In this document: one piece after another, positions 31,058 through 46,000 of the stretch | Numbering within the stretch: position 1 is the first letter of the stretch | Layout of the letters: every line of letters begins with the position of its first letter | Assembly: GCF_029227915.1 (NCBI RefSeq) | Contig: NC_079877.1 | Location: 10,849,351 to 10,913,350, forward strand | Length of the DNA: 64,000 nucleotides | DNA from: Hydractinia symbiolongicarpus | Taxonomy: Eukaryota; Cnidaria; Hydrozoa; Anthoathecata; Hydractiniidae | Direction: 5' to 3' | Translations under genes and position numbers: made by a program | The notes under the pieces: model-generated | What the model saw: the letters and a program-made list of their open reading frames with translations, nothing else | What the model was told of the DNA's origin: nothing | Database searches by the model: none

Positions 31058-34000
31058 TTAACGAAGCATGCCTCGTCTAGCTTTAGTCTTGGCAGCTTGT
31101 AACTTGCTCGCTAGTTCGTTATCGATTGTAGGTTTGGCATTTTCCACAGCGCGTTGTTTCGCCTCGAATCTCATTCTACTAACATTTGGAACTATTTTCA
31201 TACGACCTTTTTGTTCAGCTAAATCAGCTTTCATTTTTTCGTTTTTATCTTCCCTGTCTTTTATCCAGGGTTGAGGATGATTATCTCTCCTGTTGATTTC
31301 TTCTTTGTAATTGTAGAAATCCTCTCCCTTTCTTCTTTTTTGTCTCACTAAATAAAAAATAAAACCGATTAAAATACTTTTATATTTTTGCAAAATAACG
31401 TTGCATATCTGCCATCAAAAAGTTGTATTAGGACGAAGAACCTTTGCTTGTGATACCGTCCTGAATGGGTGATATTAGTACGGTAACACACCGGTGCGAC
31501 CGCCAAACAACTATTTCTTTGTTAAAAAGGCTAAGTTATTATGTCAAATTAATTGCAACCTGCTTCGATGTGTTACTTTCCCCGATAGAAACTAGCCACA
31601 ACGGTGGAGAACTCGTGCCTACGCAGCAACTGATAGAGATAATTATCTCAAAACATACATGTTCGAGCATACCGTTGTTCTCCCCTCGCGAAAACAATAA
31701 ATAAAATGGCACCAAAACTACGCACAAAAGTTAAAACCGACTGATGACAGACGACCAACAGGCGGTCGATTAGGTAATTTCATCTTGGTTATCCATTTTA
31801 TTTCAAAAGCCCTAAAAAGTAAGTTCATTACTTTATCCTATCGAGCGAACAAGGATATACGAATTAACGATACAGGAAATACGCGCGACGATCGAATTCA
31901 CGTGGATTTTCCTACACACAAACGACTATTTTGTTAATAATGGTCTTGACGTGGCATGACTCGCCGAAGTTATTTCAGTATACTATTGAAAAATATGATC
32001 GATGACCAAATAGCCCGTGATAGTTTTAAAAGGCTTTCGGGTAAAAGAAATTAGAGGCTATATAATACTTTGCTTCTCTTCTTAAATCTTCTTATCAGAG
32101 CGGGAAAAAGAGACCTTGGAACAAAGTCGGCTACTGACACCACTACTTTTGTCCTGGGAAAGAGGCTATACATACCGGTAAAGTATTCTTAAACAATACG
32201 ATATTCTATTACGTAAGCGCAGATTTTCATGTAAAACTTGACTAAAATTAATAATTGTTGCGCAGCTTAACAGCTAAAATTAAATAAAGAATTCTATCTT
32301 TACAACATTTGTTGTGTACTGTCCTACTTTCTTGTAAACATGTGTTTTTATTAAAGTGGTGATGGTGACAGTTGCATCAACATTTTACGTGAGTAGTCAT
32401 TATACCCAGAAAAGAAGCAACGCCATTTGTCAGCAACTTAGGTTGCTTTAAAAATACGCCTATACACAGACATGACCCAAAATGATGAGTACCTTTGGTA
32501 ACTACATTCAACTTACATATTTCATTGTTCCGTATTTGACATCTGTCTGCTAAGCTTCTGGCTGACTGCACCTTGAACGGATAGCTAACTTTTAAAAGGC
32601 GTTCATTTTTATCAAGAGCACGTGCCATAGCTTCTTCGCCTCGACTTCCCAAGCCATGTTTCTAGAAAAATAAATTATACAAAATATGATCAAGATAATA
32701 AAAATCTGGATCCTCACCTATCTCGTGTTGGTCATAATAAAAGTAGCATTAACATTTAAGATACACCGACGACGTCCTAGCTGAAACACCTATGTTAGAG
32801 ATATTTCGTTGCATTTAAATGTTAACACTTAGAGTGCCTGTTTAAATCCCATACTTGTTATAACAGGTCTTCAAGTTTGTGAAGCCAAAATACACCGAAT
32901 AAACACTTCACAAGTGAACGCATTGTTTTATTAACGCCTTTTGCAATCAATGCATTTCACATATAACGCCTTCTCCAAAAAACGCTTCCCATAAATAAAT
33001 GCCCTTTATTACCTGGTGTGAGCATTTTACTTCTCGTATCGTTGGGTGGTCCACAACTAGTCCAAAGAGTGGCTGAAAAAAAGATTTTATAAAATAAACA
33101 TGGACAAACAATCTTATTTTCAGGTCTTTCTTTCTCCTATCTTAAAGTGACCAGCCACACACACACAAGCGGAAAAAAGCTCTGGGAAATAGGTTGGTTC
33201 CACAAACGCAATTTAAAGAATTCAAACACTACTTGAGACTCATTCATTCAAGCTAGATACAAGTTATTATTGCCGAATTAATAATTTGTTGCGCATGCGT
33301 GTTAAAAATGCCCTGTTTGTTATGCGCTGGTGAATAAAATCAGCCTTGAGTCTAGATAGTTTAACAAAAAATATGAACCATACCTCCATGACTTCGTTCG
33401 TTAACTCATTCGATTCCAAATTTACCGTTTCCAACGTGTCATTTTCTTTGAATGCTTCATTAAAAAGCTGAAAGACGTAAAATATTTTATTAGAAGTGTG
33501 AAATATTCAGCCCGATGCAAACCTCTGAAGTGTACGAACGAGAGATAAAATATACCAATAAAACAGAAACATTTTTACTAATTCTCAAAAATAAGAAGTA
33601 TATCTTATACCAGTCCTTCTTCGTCTTTCATTCCAATACCAGCCAACGAAAGGTGTTTAATTTGTGTTGTCGTCTTCAAGGCGTCAAAGATAGCATGAAG
33701 CAGGCTTGTTTCCAGCGGCACATTATTAATGCGCACATAAAACACGTCATCGGTATCCTCTTTTAAACTGTCGAGCAATAACACACCGTCTAAGTCTGTA
33801 TCGTCGTCCGACATTGATGCTAAACGTCGAGAAGGTCCGGTAACTGGTTCTAACATAAAAAAAATTATAGATTTGAACCATACACTACAAAACTGCTTAA
33901 TTCTTAATGCATCATATACTTCAACAAACATATCACAAAAAGGACGAAAAACAGAGATTATAAAAACAACATTAATTTTCGATATTTTCTATAAGTCGTG

Positions 34001-37000
34001 TAATTTTTGTGCAGCAACACTACATTTTATTTCAATTGGTGCACCAGTCTAACTCTGCAAGCAAGACTTGAATTTGGTCAGCAAGCAGCAATCAAGTAAC
34101 AGTTGACAAATTTAACATCATCCACAGCTTTAATTGTGTGTTACTTCATAAAAAGAGTTGTAATTTGATTGACGTTGTTTGGACTACAGTATTCTCAAAC
34201 ATATCTCTCTCTAATTGCCATAATATCTAATAAGAGCTATAGACGACCCTAGTAGCGCGTGGCCTTGTGGTTATGGAGTTCGCTTCGTAATCACAAGGTC
34301 AGTGGTTCGGCCAACAGCGCAGGCATGTTTAGCAAGTTTCTTTAATACAGCTACGGGTCAACCCATGCCATGTGAGGGAAATTGAATAGGTAATGCTGCT
34401 GTATACTTAATGTATACATTCAGAACACAGGACCCACATTAATAACAGTGTTTCAAACACTGTAAATATTCGGTATAATAATCATAACGACGACCCTATG
34501 ACTGCCTTACGACGGCCCTACGTAGTTTTATTTTAGATGGACATATAAAATGGCAATTCCTTTTACATGCGTTTTAACAATTAAGCTTAGGGCGAGCAAG
34601 GATGGATCAACTAAAATTTACTTTCTTTTTTTTAAAAAATTTGCGAAGAAAAAGCCGAGATACTCCTCGTGTAGCAATTTTTTATATAAAGTTTGTATAA
34701 AAGCTTATCGGGACTGCCTACAAATAAGACGTTTTCTTATAAAAATATATCCTATAAGAATATTCAAAATAAAATTAGACAAAAAGTCAGAATATTCAAA
34801 GAATATGCTCGCATCTTGAAATTTTGCTCGTGTCCTAAATGGAATATAAGCAAAAAAATATATAATTGTATCCTAAAAGATAAGAATATTCCCGTTGAAT
34901 CGAAAAAACACTATTTTTTATTTAAAAAGGATGTTACTTCAGAAGAGTTTGTGATAAAAATTAGGTTAGAATACCTCTGTATGGCATGATGAAAATCTCT
35001 TTTTGCGTCACTGCATACAACTTTTTATATTCAATATTTTGTGTTTTTTTAACATTTATCAAGATAAAAATTTTGATTGTATCTTTTCACTTTTTAAACG
35101 AATCAATAAAAAGTTTATCGAGATGGGAATATTGACAATATAATTGTCGACATGTTAAATTATGTGTGATGTTGTCACGCATGTATATTGCCGCAGGAAG
35201 GCAAGGTGGTTAAAGAAGCATTGTTTAGCCTCCTTGGGTGGGGGGGGGGGAGGGGGAGAAATCTCTCCAATATATAGATAGTAAGGATAAGTTATTATTT
35301 GTCATTTTAGAAAAAGAAGATGAAAAAGAGAGGATTTTCATTTAAATTTTATAGCTTTTTCTGTGTTTTGTATTTTTTATAATTGAATAAGCATTTCCGA
35401 ACGAAAGTTTTGCCATGATGTACCTTTATGTGTGCAACCTGTTTTTTTAAAAAAGAAAAGAATAACAAAATGAATAAGAAAACACCTGATGACTTGCAGA
35501 TACCAGTGCAACTGTTTCGGGCAATTATTTCTAAATAGTTTCAATTGCACTGGATGCCCAGCAGGAGTAGCTAATTCCCACCGTCATAGGTGTGTTGTTG
35601 GTATAATTAATGACAATTGTCACAAGTCAAAAGGGATTTGATGGTTTACCATAAGTCGAGTTCATTTGTCATTATCATGTACACATTAGAAAAATTATTT
35701 AAGTTTTTAAACCTGGTAAGGGATGGACTATTAATCAGAAGAATCAATTATTACTATTCTCATCCTATATTTACTTAATCATTTAAAAAAATTCAAAATG
35801 TTACTTTGCTTTTTAACAGATATTCTGTCCTTATTTACAAAGGATTTTAAACGAGGTAATAAAGGGCGCATGTCGTTGCCCATGTAGGTATGGTCACACC
35901 TTTCAACTTCTTTAGAACTTTGCATTTTTCAAACAAAGTTTTTACCTCGAGCTTACGCCTTATTCCAGACGTACTGTGTAAATAATATTGTAAGATAAAA
36001 TTGTAAACATTCGAAGTCTGGATTTTGGGAAAGTTTGAGAAATTCGAACGTTCGAATGTTTTCCTAATCGAATTTTTTTGTGTGATGAAATTCGAAAAAT
36101 TACAGAAGAGGTCGAGATAACGTGATAGAATGTACTCAAGGGACCGTAAAAATCTTATTTATTTAGTATAAAAAATCGCTTAGAGGAATTTATTGTGTTT
36201 TCTTTTAACTTACTGTCAAGCATCAGATTTCAAAAATTTGAGATGAAAGTTAAAAGGGTGTATCATGTCTACATGCATGTCTATATATATCTTCATTCTG
36301 ATGGGCAAGTTCGAAGTGTTCTGTACAAAAAATTGTGTTGATTTAATTGGTCCTGATTTTTTCATCATTTAGTTTATTTCGCGACGATCTATTCCAGTAT
36401 AATCGACCGATAGTAAATAGAATAAAAAAATGCATCTTTTCATCAAAGTTCTGTAAAAAAAACCGAAAAAATTTTAGAGTACAATAATTTTTTATTTTAA
36501 CAGTCTGGTCGCTTGACAAAAAATTATTTGTTAAATTAAATATTTTGAAAAATAATTCAGGTTTATTGAGAAATTTGTTCAGGGGTTCTAATGCAATTCT
36601 TCTTGGATTTTTCATCAGGGACAAAATCCTTTTTGTTTATTTAGTTTCCTTCTCCTGTCTGCAGAGTCTGAATTCTGTAAACATATTCTTTCCACCGCGT
36701 GATTTGACTTAGATTTGGAGTTAGGAATGTGCCCGAAATTCCCACAATTTAAATAAGGCATATTTTCAAAATCACTCAATAAGTATAATAAATAAATAAT
36801 TACAATAAAATGCTATTCAACAACAAAACGGATAATACTTGAAATTGATTGGCTATTCCGCTAATTATTCTTTTGTTCTCAGAATTATTTCCCGCTTCGG
36901 CATTCTGCTACATCCTGTTAGATTTTAAATACGCGTCCATTAAATTCTGATACTGTTGCTACGGGCAACATAACAGACAAAAGTCTAGGAAACATGTTTT

Positions 37001-40000
37001 CAAACACTTACGTCGTCTGTTATAAGAATGAAAATAATGAAAATTTTCGAATACAAGTTATTGCAGTTTATTTCGTATTTTAATTCAGAGAGTTTGTCCA
37101 TGGAAGTAAATGAACTAATCAAGGAGGTTGAACTAACCTACTATTTCTGTCTATCTAATTTTCTTACCATCCTCACCAACCAACGTTTTCAAATCAAGTT
37201 GTAGATACCGTATCGTGTTAATAAAAGTATACCAAATATTACCTCAGCGACTAATATTATACCGAATTTTTTTTACCGACCAACCACGCATTTAGAATAT
37301 CCACAAATCAAATATTCTTAGTTATTGTAAAAAATCAGAATTTGTAAGAAATCCCATTGTATATCCTTCACACGTTGGTAAAATATAGAGTGACTAAATT
37401 GTACATTGTAGATTTTTATCGACTTTTACTGACTTTTATTACTTTTAACCGACTTTTTGTTTTTACAAAGTTTCTCCTGATAGGGCATATTTATATGTTT
37501 GTTTTAAGTCTATGATCTAAAACAATTAATTATTGTCTACATTAAGCAACTCGTCATTAACCAACCTTGGTATCTAGATACATTTTTTTTGACTCGATTA
37601 CTCATTCCGCACACTTTCTTGCTTCTTGCTTAATGTTTTTTTAATCGTATATGTGTTGTATTATACCAGAGGAAAAACGTTTTTATGCATAACCTATCCT
37701 TCAGTATGACATGGACGTGGAAGAGACCTGGGAATGAGGTTGCAAACTTGTTTGTCAATAAATAACTCGAATTATTTCGTGGTAAAATTTAAATATAGAC
37801 ACTAAAAGAACATGTTACTTTTTGCCATATTGCCTTCTTTTATTATCTTTCAAAATCTTCGAGTTTCTTCGATGTTAATACTTCAACCAAACCAGCAGAC
37901 GACGATGCAACCAAATAAAATATGATTTTATAGCTTTATAAATATATTTTAATCTCAGTGTATGTTTTGTCTTGAAATAATCGTATGTTTACAATCCAAC
38001 ACAGCATGATGGAAGTAATATCATATATGAACACTAATAAGAGATGGAGGCGTGTTGTAAAGACTTATAACTTTTTTTAAAACATACAGCAGCTGTTGTA
38101 AAAAAAAAACATAATTTACATAAAGTGTCAGATCAATGATTATACGGTTCTGTTATAATATTCTAAAAAATTTAGCAACTCCGTTTTGTCATTTTCTTTT
38201 TTATGGATTCGAAATTCAGAAAAACAAAAGTTCTTTGTTCTTATTATGAACGTTGATAAGGACAGAAGATTTAAATTTATAGTTTGAAACTAGTTTGATA
38301 GCCAACATTGTAGAACTAAAATAAATAAAAACACGCTTTTCGTTTACTAGACGTTAACGTTGCGCCTAAATGTATGCTTTATACAAAATCTTGTAGTTCA
38401 ATTTAGTATTATTAGACTCGTAGATGCCGCGCTAATTAGAGGATGTTGTTAAGAATTTTATTTATTTATTTATTTATTTATCAATATTTATACAGGATAA
38501 AATATTTCAGATAAAATATCTGCTTTACAAATGTGTCCTGTTTTTTTTTAAAAAAAACAACTAAAAATTAGTTAAATAAAAGTTTGTGATTTATAAGAAT
38601 GCTATTCGGATTTCATATGGCTTCTTCTGCTTATATAAGAAGCCATATAAGTGTTGGAATGGAAAACCTGACAAGGACTAGTAACATATTCTAACGGTAG
38701 CATTGACATTCAACTTTTCGTGCAACTGCCACCGCGTTGCAGCCTCGTTCTTAGGGAATTTTTGCCTCGCTTCGTAATAAAGACTCCTGGATTAAGAGAA
38801 TCTGAAGACGCAGATGTTGAAGTTCGATCAAAATCAGGCATGACATTAACTTTAGGTCAAACCACATTCTTATCTGACATATTCTGTGGAGTAATGTTAT
38901 CGAATAAGCTAAAAAGACTAATTTTTATGTTTATACTATACTTCATAGAAGACTAACCTTGCTTATTTTGGATTGAAATAATATCCGTTTTTGATTTTAA
39001 AACAATATTTATGTTTCATCCTTATTTTAGTATGTGTGGGTCATCCCGATTTTATTAAACAGATATATAACCGCATAGTGTATACCCAGCCTACTAATCG
39101 TTCCTCACGGATGCTGACAGAAATATAACTAATTCGTTTCGACTGATATTGTTCATCTTTCGCAATGTATAAAGTTAGAGTTACGTTTCCAAGGTCTCAC
39201 ATGAAATACGCAAATTTTCGCATTTTTGATAAAACCCTGTTTCCCTTGCAATATTAGTACCGGCTAGCCGTTTCACAAAATTTTATGCAACAATGTGATA
39301 TTTTTCTTTTTCTAGTAGCGAGGTATCGGGATGACTTTTAAATAGATTTCTTCCATTCTCGTTTCCGGCCCACCTATATATTTTAAACAAACAGAAAAAA
39401 ACAAAACGTAAGAGTTGCATTTAATTATGAAAAATCAGAAAAATAGGTATTCCTTTTTCATATTCTTTGTAAACTTCTTTGAAAGAGTGTTAGCAGAAAT
39501 TGTTCTTCAATAGGTCTTTTCACTCTCTGTGAACAAATGCATTTTGCACTAAAGACGGGAAAACTTTGTGAAAGTCCTCCCCTTTCCCTCTAATCTCGTA
39601 ACAGAGCTTTTTTTTTCATTTTTTGACCTGCACAGCTGGCGAAAAGAAAATGAAAAAGAAATCCTCGGAACATTTGCATGATTTCTAAGTGGACCATAAC
39701 TTCCCTTTTTCTTATTTGCGAACATAGGGCACCTGTTCTCGCTCTGTAACCCGTCATATATTGATTTCTATATGTCAAGTTTCCCAGCAAGAGAAAAAGA
39801 AATCCTAGAGTCGAAGTGTCAGCCAGATTGTATTATTTTCGATAAAACTTCGTATTTAAAGGTAGTTCCACATGACACACGTGTTAATGTTTCATGGTGT
39901 AGTATTGGGCGTTAGGAAGCCAAAGCACGGTAATATTTATTAGATAAGTACCGCATCTTCTAATATTTCCGCTTTTTTAATAAACCCGCCCTTTTAATAA

Positions 40001-43000
40001 ACCTGCCCTTTTAATAAACCCGCCCTTTTAATGAACCCGCCCTTTTAATAAACCCGCACTTTTAGTAAACCCGCGCTTTGGTATTGGCGGAGAAAATAAC
40101 TTCGCCTCTACAATAACCGTGCATACATGATTGCTGCAAGTTATCTCAAGTCTGTACCGTATCTACGTTCTCTCTATACTGCCGCTACATAGCAGTTTTA
40201 ATTGGATCTTACAGCAAAATGCAGATATGTCAAAATTTTAATTGAAATTATAAAAGTTACGTTTTTCATTACGCATTATAATTCTAAACCTCTATCCCAG
40301 GCCTCTTTGTCTTTTTTTTATAACGGGACGGCGCCGTCTCGTTACAAAAAAAGAGACAAAGAGCTCTGTGATCAAGGTTGTATACTTCTGTGACTTCTTT
40401 AAAAACGTGCTGAAGTTTTTCATTGCGTAATACTAATCAAGTCACCATGTTATGGAGAAAGTATTCCAGCCTTCTTAATATTCACGCCCTTTTAATATTT
40501 ACGCCTTCTTAATTTTCCCGCCTTCTTTATATTTCCGCCTGTCTAGCAAACCCACCTTAACTTCTAAAGTTGAAAGGTTATCCTGCAGCGGGAATGATAG
40601 AATAAATACTAAGTGTTTGTATAGATAATAATTTTATCCTGAAAATGTCTGCAATGTTTGTAGTATTTCTTACCAGAAAAGTTGTTGCTATGACGAAAGG
40701 CAAACATCAACAGATCTGTTGCTTAGTAACAGTAAAGTGATCAAAAATAAAAGATGTTATCATACTTGCATGCAATCCAAATCTTTTATGTTCTTCCTTG
40801 CTTCCCATTTCTACACAGTGCACTTGATCTTGAGTTAACAGACCATGTGTATTTGATAAAGCTGAAAAGTAAAAAAAAAAAAAAAATTTTGATTGTAAAT
40901 ATTGTTTTGTATATCTTAGCAGAGAGAAAGATGTTAGAAATCTCTTTCTAACATCTTCCTCTCTGCTAAGGTTGTGTGTGGGGCCAGTGACAAGTTTCCA
41001 TATTTAAGTTACCATTTTATACTAATTAAAAAACTCTTGACTGAATTTATTGTCTATCCTAGGTGCCTATAATTGTAACAATTATCTTTTCAGTGGGTAT
41101 TAGAGGGGAAGAGAATTCGAGTATGCGTTGTAGAAAGAACATGATCTTTTCTCCAAAATGTCAACATGTATACTTTAAATAACTCCTTCCGTGTTATAAC
41201 GAGAAGTTCAACGTCCTTGGAATTGTTAATCTATCGTCGATTTTTGCTTTTCTACGAATGTAATGTTACATTATTTCTAGAGGTAGGTATAAAATTTCCT
41301 TGAATTTACTTTGGGTGGATGTCCACAAAAAGATTTGTTGAACAACTCAGTCGATATTCTGTTCTTCAAAAAACGTATACACATTGCAGAAGATTTCAGT
41401 GGAATCTCAGTTGATTTGACTTCGTATGCAGTTTTAACAAGTTGTTGCTTTACTAACACAAGTAATACTTTCTATAAAAATTTTAGTCCACTCTCTATCG
41501 AGATGAATTTGTTCATCATTACTTTTTTTTTTCACGAAAAAAGGGATGGTCAAGTTATGTAAACAAGCTGGGGCGACTGCATGACGGTTTATTTTATATG
41601 AACAGCCTCGGGGAAAACACGCTCAGCAGTGAACGTTACTTAGGCGGAGCAAAGTATACAACATGCCCTCGCAAAATGTAGCACTTTTAAAGTGACGAAT
41701 GGAAAACATTCCTACTGTTTCACAATCTACTGGTTGTTTATGTTCCGTTAGGTAATAAATGTTAGGATTGTTTATCGAAGTAAGTCCTGCGAGAGTTCCC
41801 TGAACTTAATATTTGCAGGAAGACGATCTTGAATTGCTGTTAAAATATTGAAGACATTATTTCGATTTGTCTTGAATATGATAACTTAGTAGGCGTTGTT
41901 TCGAGAGATTCGAGATTCGAGAGTGTATTGTCTCTGGTCGATGTTAAGCAACCTGCTACGTTTTTTGTCGAAGTTTCAAATATTCAAATACCAAGCATGT
42001 TAAACAGAATAACAGCAGCAAGTAGCCTCCTATTTGAAATATAGTGCCGATTGGAGGTGTGGAAACTAAGTAGCTATAAAAAGAAATAAGAACCAATATC
42101 TATGTTAGGGTTTACTACTAAAGTGGGGCGCAAACCGGCCAACATGTTGGCCAACATTTTTGAATAATATTTTGGCCAACATGTTGGTACGGTTTGCGTT
42201 GGCGTATATTTTTTAAAAAAACAAGCAGCCAACATTACAAAATGTTCATTCATTTGTTTTTGACTTCCAATGAAGAAGGATGTCAGAGTCTGAAGCTGCT
42301 GCTTGTTTGGCACTCGTCCTCTTGCTTGATGACGATGACGAAAAAAGATGGGTTCGAAGAAAAAACAGCGAAGGGCTGTATACAAACTTAGTACAGGAAT
42401 TACTGGCTGAAGACACCAAAACTTACAGGGAAATGATGAGAATGACCTATGGATCGTTTAAAGAGATTCTTGCTTTCATCAAACCATACATAGCACCAAA
42501 AGAATCAGGTGTAATGGGAGCTCATTAAACAATCTCAGCCGCTCAAAGATTAGTGCTCACCATTCGGTTCCTTGCGACAGGAGAAAATTATAAGTCTTTA
42601 AGTTTCCAATTCAGAGTATCTGAAAGAACATTATCTTATATTGTTGATGAGGTTACTAAAGCGATCACAGAGTACATTGGAAAAGGGTATACCAAGGTAC
42701 CTTCAAGTGTAGATGATTGGAACAAGATATCTGAGAAGTTTACATCAAGGTGGAATTTTCCCAATTGCATAGGCCTATTGATGAAAAGCATATCCTAATA
42801 AGACCTCCGCCTGGCATTGGTTCTGAATATTTCAACTACAAGTTTTTCAATAATCTTATTGGCTATAGCTGAATTAAAACATTCGAAAGCTAAAATTTTG
42901 GCAGAAATGTTGACCAACATTTATTAAATATTTAATAAATGCTGGCCAACATTTTTCGCGATTTTTTTTTCTTCTTGAGCATGTTGGCGCCTAACGCAAA

Positions 43001-46000
43001 CCGACCAACATTGTTGGCTAACATGTTGGTCAGTCGATGTTGGTCAAAATGTTGGCCAACATGTTGGCCGGTTTGCCCCCCCCCCCCCCCTCCCCCCTTG
43101 GTATTTAAGAATTGAAACGAGAGGTTAATATAAACATTGCGACATCAAAGCCTGCTGACAACAAATCTCATACCTGCTAATTCTAACAATTCTTCTTCGT
43201 CAAGACCTTCGAATAATTCTTCTTCTTCTGCAGTCAAACCGTAATCTACTTTTTCTTCTTTCTTTTTCTCATGCTTCTTTTTTTCTATATCATTTCTATT
43301 TTTATTTGTATATTTATTTTTGATATTGTTATTGTCTTCGATTGGATTTTTCCAAGTTCGAATTGGGATAACTTTTTCTGGAGGACGAGATGCGGCTTGG
43401 TTTTTCCTGACCTGTAAGAAGTATTATGACGTAATATTATCGTCTAAGATGGGGAACACTTTATATAGACACATTGAAGAAAAACTACTTTGTTCAACAT
43501 AAAAATTCACCTATGTACTTTACATAGACTTACATAATGTAAACACTTAGTCGTAGCGCGGGTAAGAAATAAAAAGTCCTGAGAATTAGGTTGGAAAATG
43601 AGTTTGTAAAACACCATACTATATCTTCAAGTTGCGCCACCATGTCTCTTTTTTCGTACATTCTATTTTTCTGTAGTTCCAACTTTCTTTCGTTCGCTGG
43701 AATAAAATCGTCCTAAAAAACAAGAAGATAAATTTTAATTAAAGGAGTGGATTCAATGTGATGACATAATTTTTACAAGACGCATAATTCGTGTGACGGT
43801 GTGAGATGAGGGTGGGGGCGTTAAGTAACTTGATCGTGTACGTTTAACATTAATAAAACCATGAGACTGGTTTAACGAAGGGAGAATAAATAGACAGGTT
43901 ACTTCTGTGAAAAACCAAAATGTAAAACATTCACTCCAAAAATAAATGGTTTTGAGTTTGATACCGTTTCCGCGTTGTCTTCTATTTACTAATAAATTAT
44001 TTTAATGAAAAATTTCTTCTGTTCAAATGATTTAAAAATAAGAAAAGAAAAGAGGGTTTAGCGTTTTCTGGTCACATCTCTAGATGGCCATTTTTTTACT
44101 TGAATCACATCACTCTTAGAAGTATAATGATAAAATATGTTATCTTACATTCGGATCGAAATCAGCTTCCAACGCTGCAAGTTCCTCCTCAGTTAAATCT
44201 TCTAGCAAATCCAATGCATCATCAATATCCTAAAAATAAAACATATTTAGAAGTGCTGTTACACAACCTCGTCTCCAACGCCAGAGCGGTTTTGAGACGA
44301 AATCTGAACAAAGCCCACAACGTGATAAATTCGTTGATTATACGATTCTGCATGATTAAGACAGACATATCATTCTCTAGGCTCCACCAAAATATAAAAA
44401 AAAACCTAGCAACCATGTAAGGCTAAATATCCTGTTACTAACAACTATGTAAGATAAGGTATCCTGTTGTGAGAAAAGCAGGTACCTGGTTTATACTATG
44501 GGCAACGACATTCTCCGTTTAACCCCACACGTCGGTTATTAAAGTAAATGTCCTGAGAACAAACCTGGTTCGGAGATGGTTGTTCGCCGCCGCGAGAAAA
44601 CTGCACGAAATACAGATGCGGGAAATATGTACGGCGGGTAAAAGTCTGAGGCTAACGAATAGTAAAATATGTTGCACTTTAGAAGCTATTAAACTTGTTA
44701 AAGTTCACTTGCAAATGTTTGCATTATTCAATTAGATTCTAACCCTTAAATGTTAGTTGTTGCTAACGTCAGCATAACCCTTCTTCTCGCATATCAGGGG
44801 ACTTTGTGGGGCCGCAAGGATAATTCTGTAAGGCAGACGCGGTAAAAATTTTAACTCCTAACCTACGCATCAGAAAAGTAGCACTAATGCAGTCCACCGG
44901 CTGCAGGGAATTTGCAAGTTGATGCATTTTGTAACTTTTGTAAAATGCCCGAAAAAGTGCTATTGTCCCATTATTTTTTCGACATTGTAGACAATTTTGT
45001 TGAAAAAACGAAATCTTGTTAAAATTGGAAGCAACTATTAGGTTTTTATAAAAATAAAGCCGACAATGTTATCATTATTCTCGGTAAATTCTCTTTACTT
45101 CGCTTATTTTTGTTAAGTAGGTATATTATTTTTGCACCGCATTCTAATTCAGAAGATTCAGACCTCTAAGCGAAGTCTACACTAGCGTCTCATGTTGCCA
45201 GAGTAAAGTTAAATAGCTTGAGACTTCATTGAGAGGTTTTGAAATGTTTACGTTATATTCAGTTCTATTTTATCGACGGAAGCGAAATTTCTCCACGGGT
45301 AGAAGACCTCATGCTATCAGAGTAAAGTGAAGTGTTAAATTGAGTGAAATTGTGCCATGTGCGTGAATAACAACCATATCTTTATAATAAACGGCTTCCG
45401 CAAAAACGGTTTTTTCAGGCGGCCGAAGTAGAAATATCATGTGAACACTGCCGCATTTTACTTCTGTTTAAGATTTTACTTCTCCTTGGACGAAGATAAA
45501 GTTCCATGTATACGCTGTAGCATTTTAAAGAAAAGTGACAGAAGATTTGACGTGTCAGTACAGTGAAACAAACTCTTGCATTTCCACCATTTTTAGTATT
45601 CTTAAATTGAATAATCTATCAGAAGTGTTTTAACAATGAAAATATTGACGGCAACCGAAATCGTAGGCAGCAGTTCTGCAAGGAAGAGAATTTTAGGAGA
45701 CTTCATAATTTCATACAATTAAAAAAGCGCCCTAACTTTTTGCTAATTGTTAATTCAGATCTTGTCTTTATCTTTGATGTCATATTTGTGTGAATAAAAG
45801 AGCATTTCACATTGTATCAGGGCGTTTTATATTCATCGAGGGCGTTGTACATTCTTTTAGGGCGTTGAACATTGCGCGGAACGCAAATTTGTTCTGCACG
45901 TTAATACTCTTGCAATCTTGTTTCGGATATCTCTGCAAATTCCGGGAAAACTAAGAGCAAAAAAGCATTTAAAAAGCGCGCATGTGTTAAGTTCATGTTT

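Larger units (their letters stand above)
33850..43173 (-). other. 9.3-kb intron of tropomodulin
   Basis: Contains a tRNA-like SINE, several hairpins, TTTA and 18-bp repeats and a broken Harbinger element. Open frames at 34550-34989 and 36343-36624 are AT-rich without family similarity. I see no nested functional gene. Confidence 0.7.

Noticed and set aside
34550-34989. Overlapping Lys/Phe-rich ORFs
   Set aside because: AT-rich frames within the tropomodulin intron, no known domain, no splice logic.
36343-36624. 93-codon minus-strand ORF
   Set aside because: Low-complexity Phe/Asn/Leu composition as expected of AT-rich DNA; no family resemblance.
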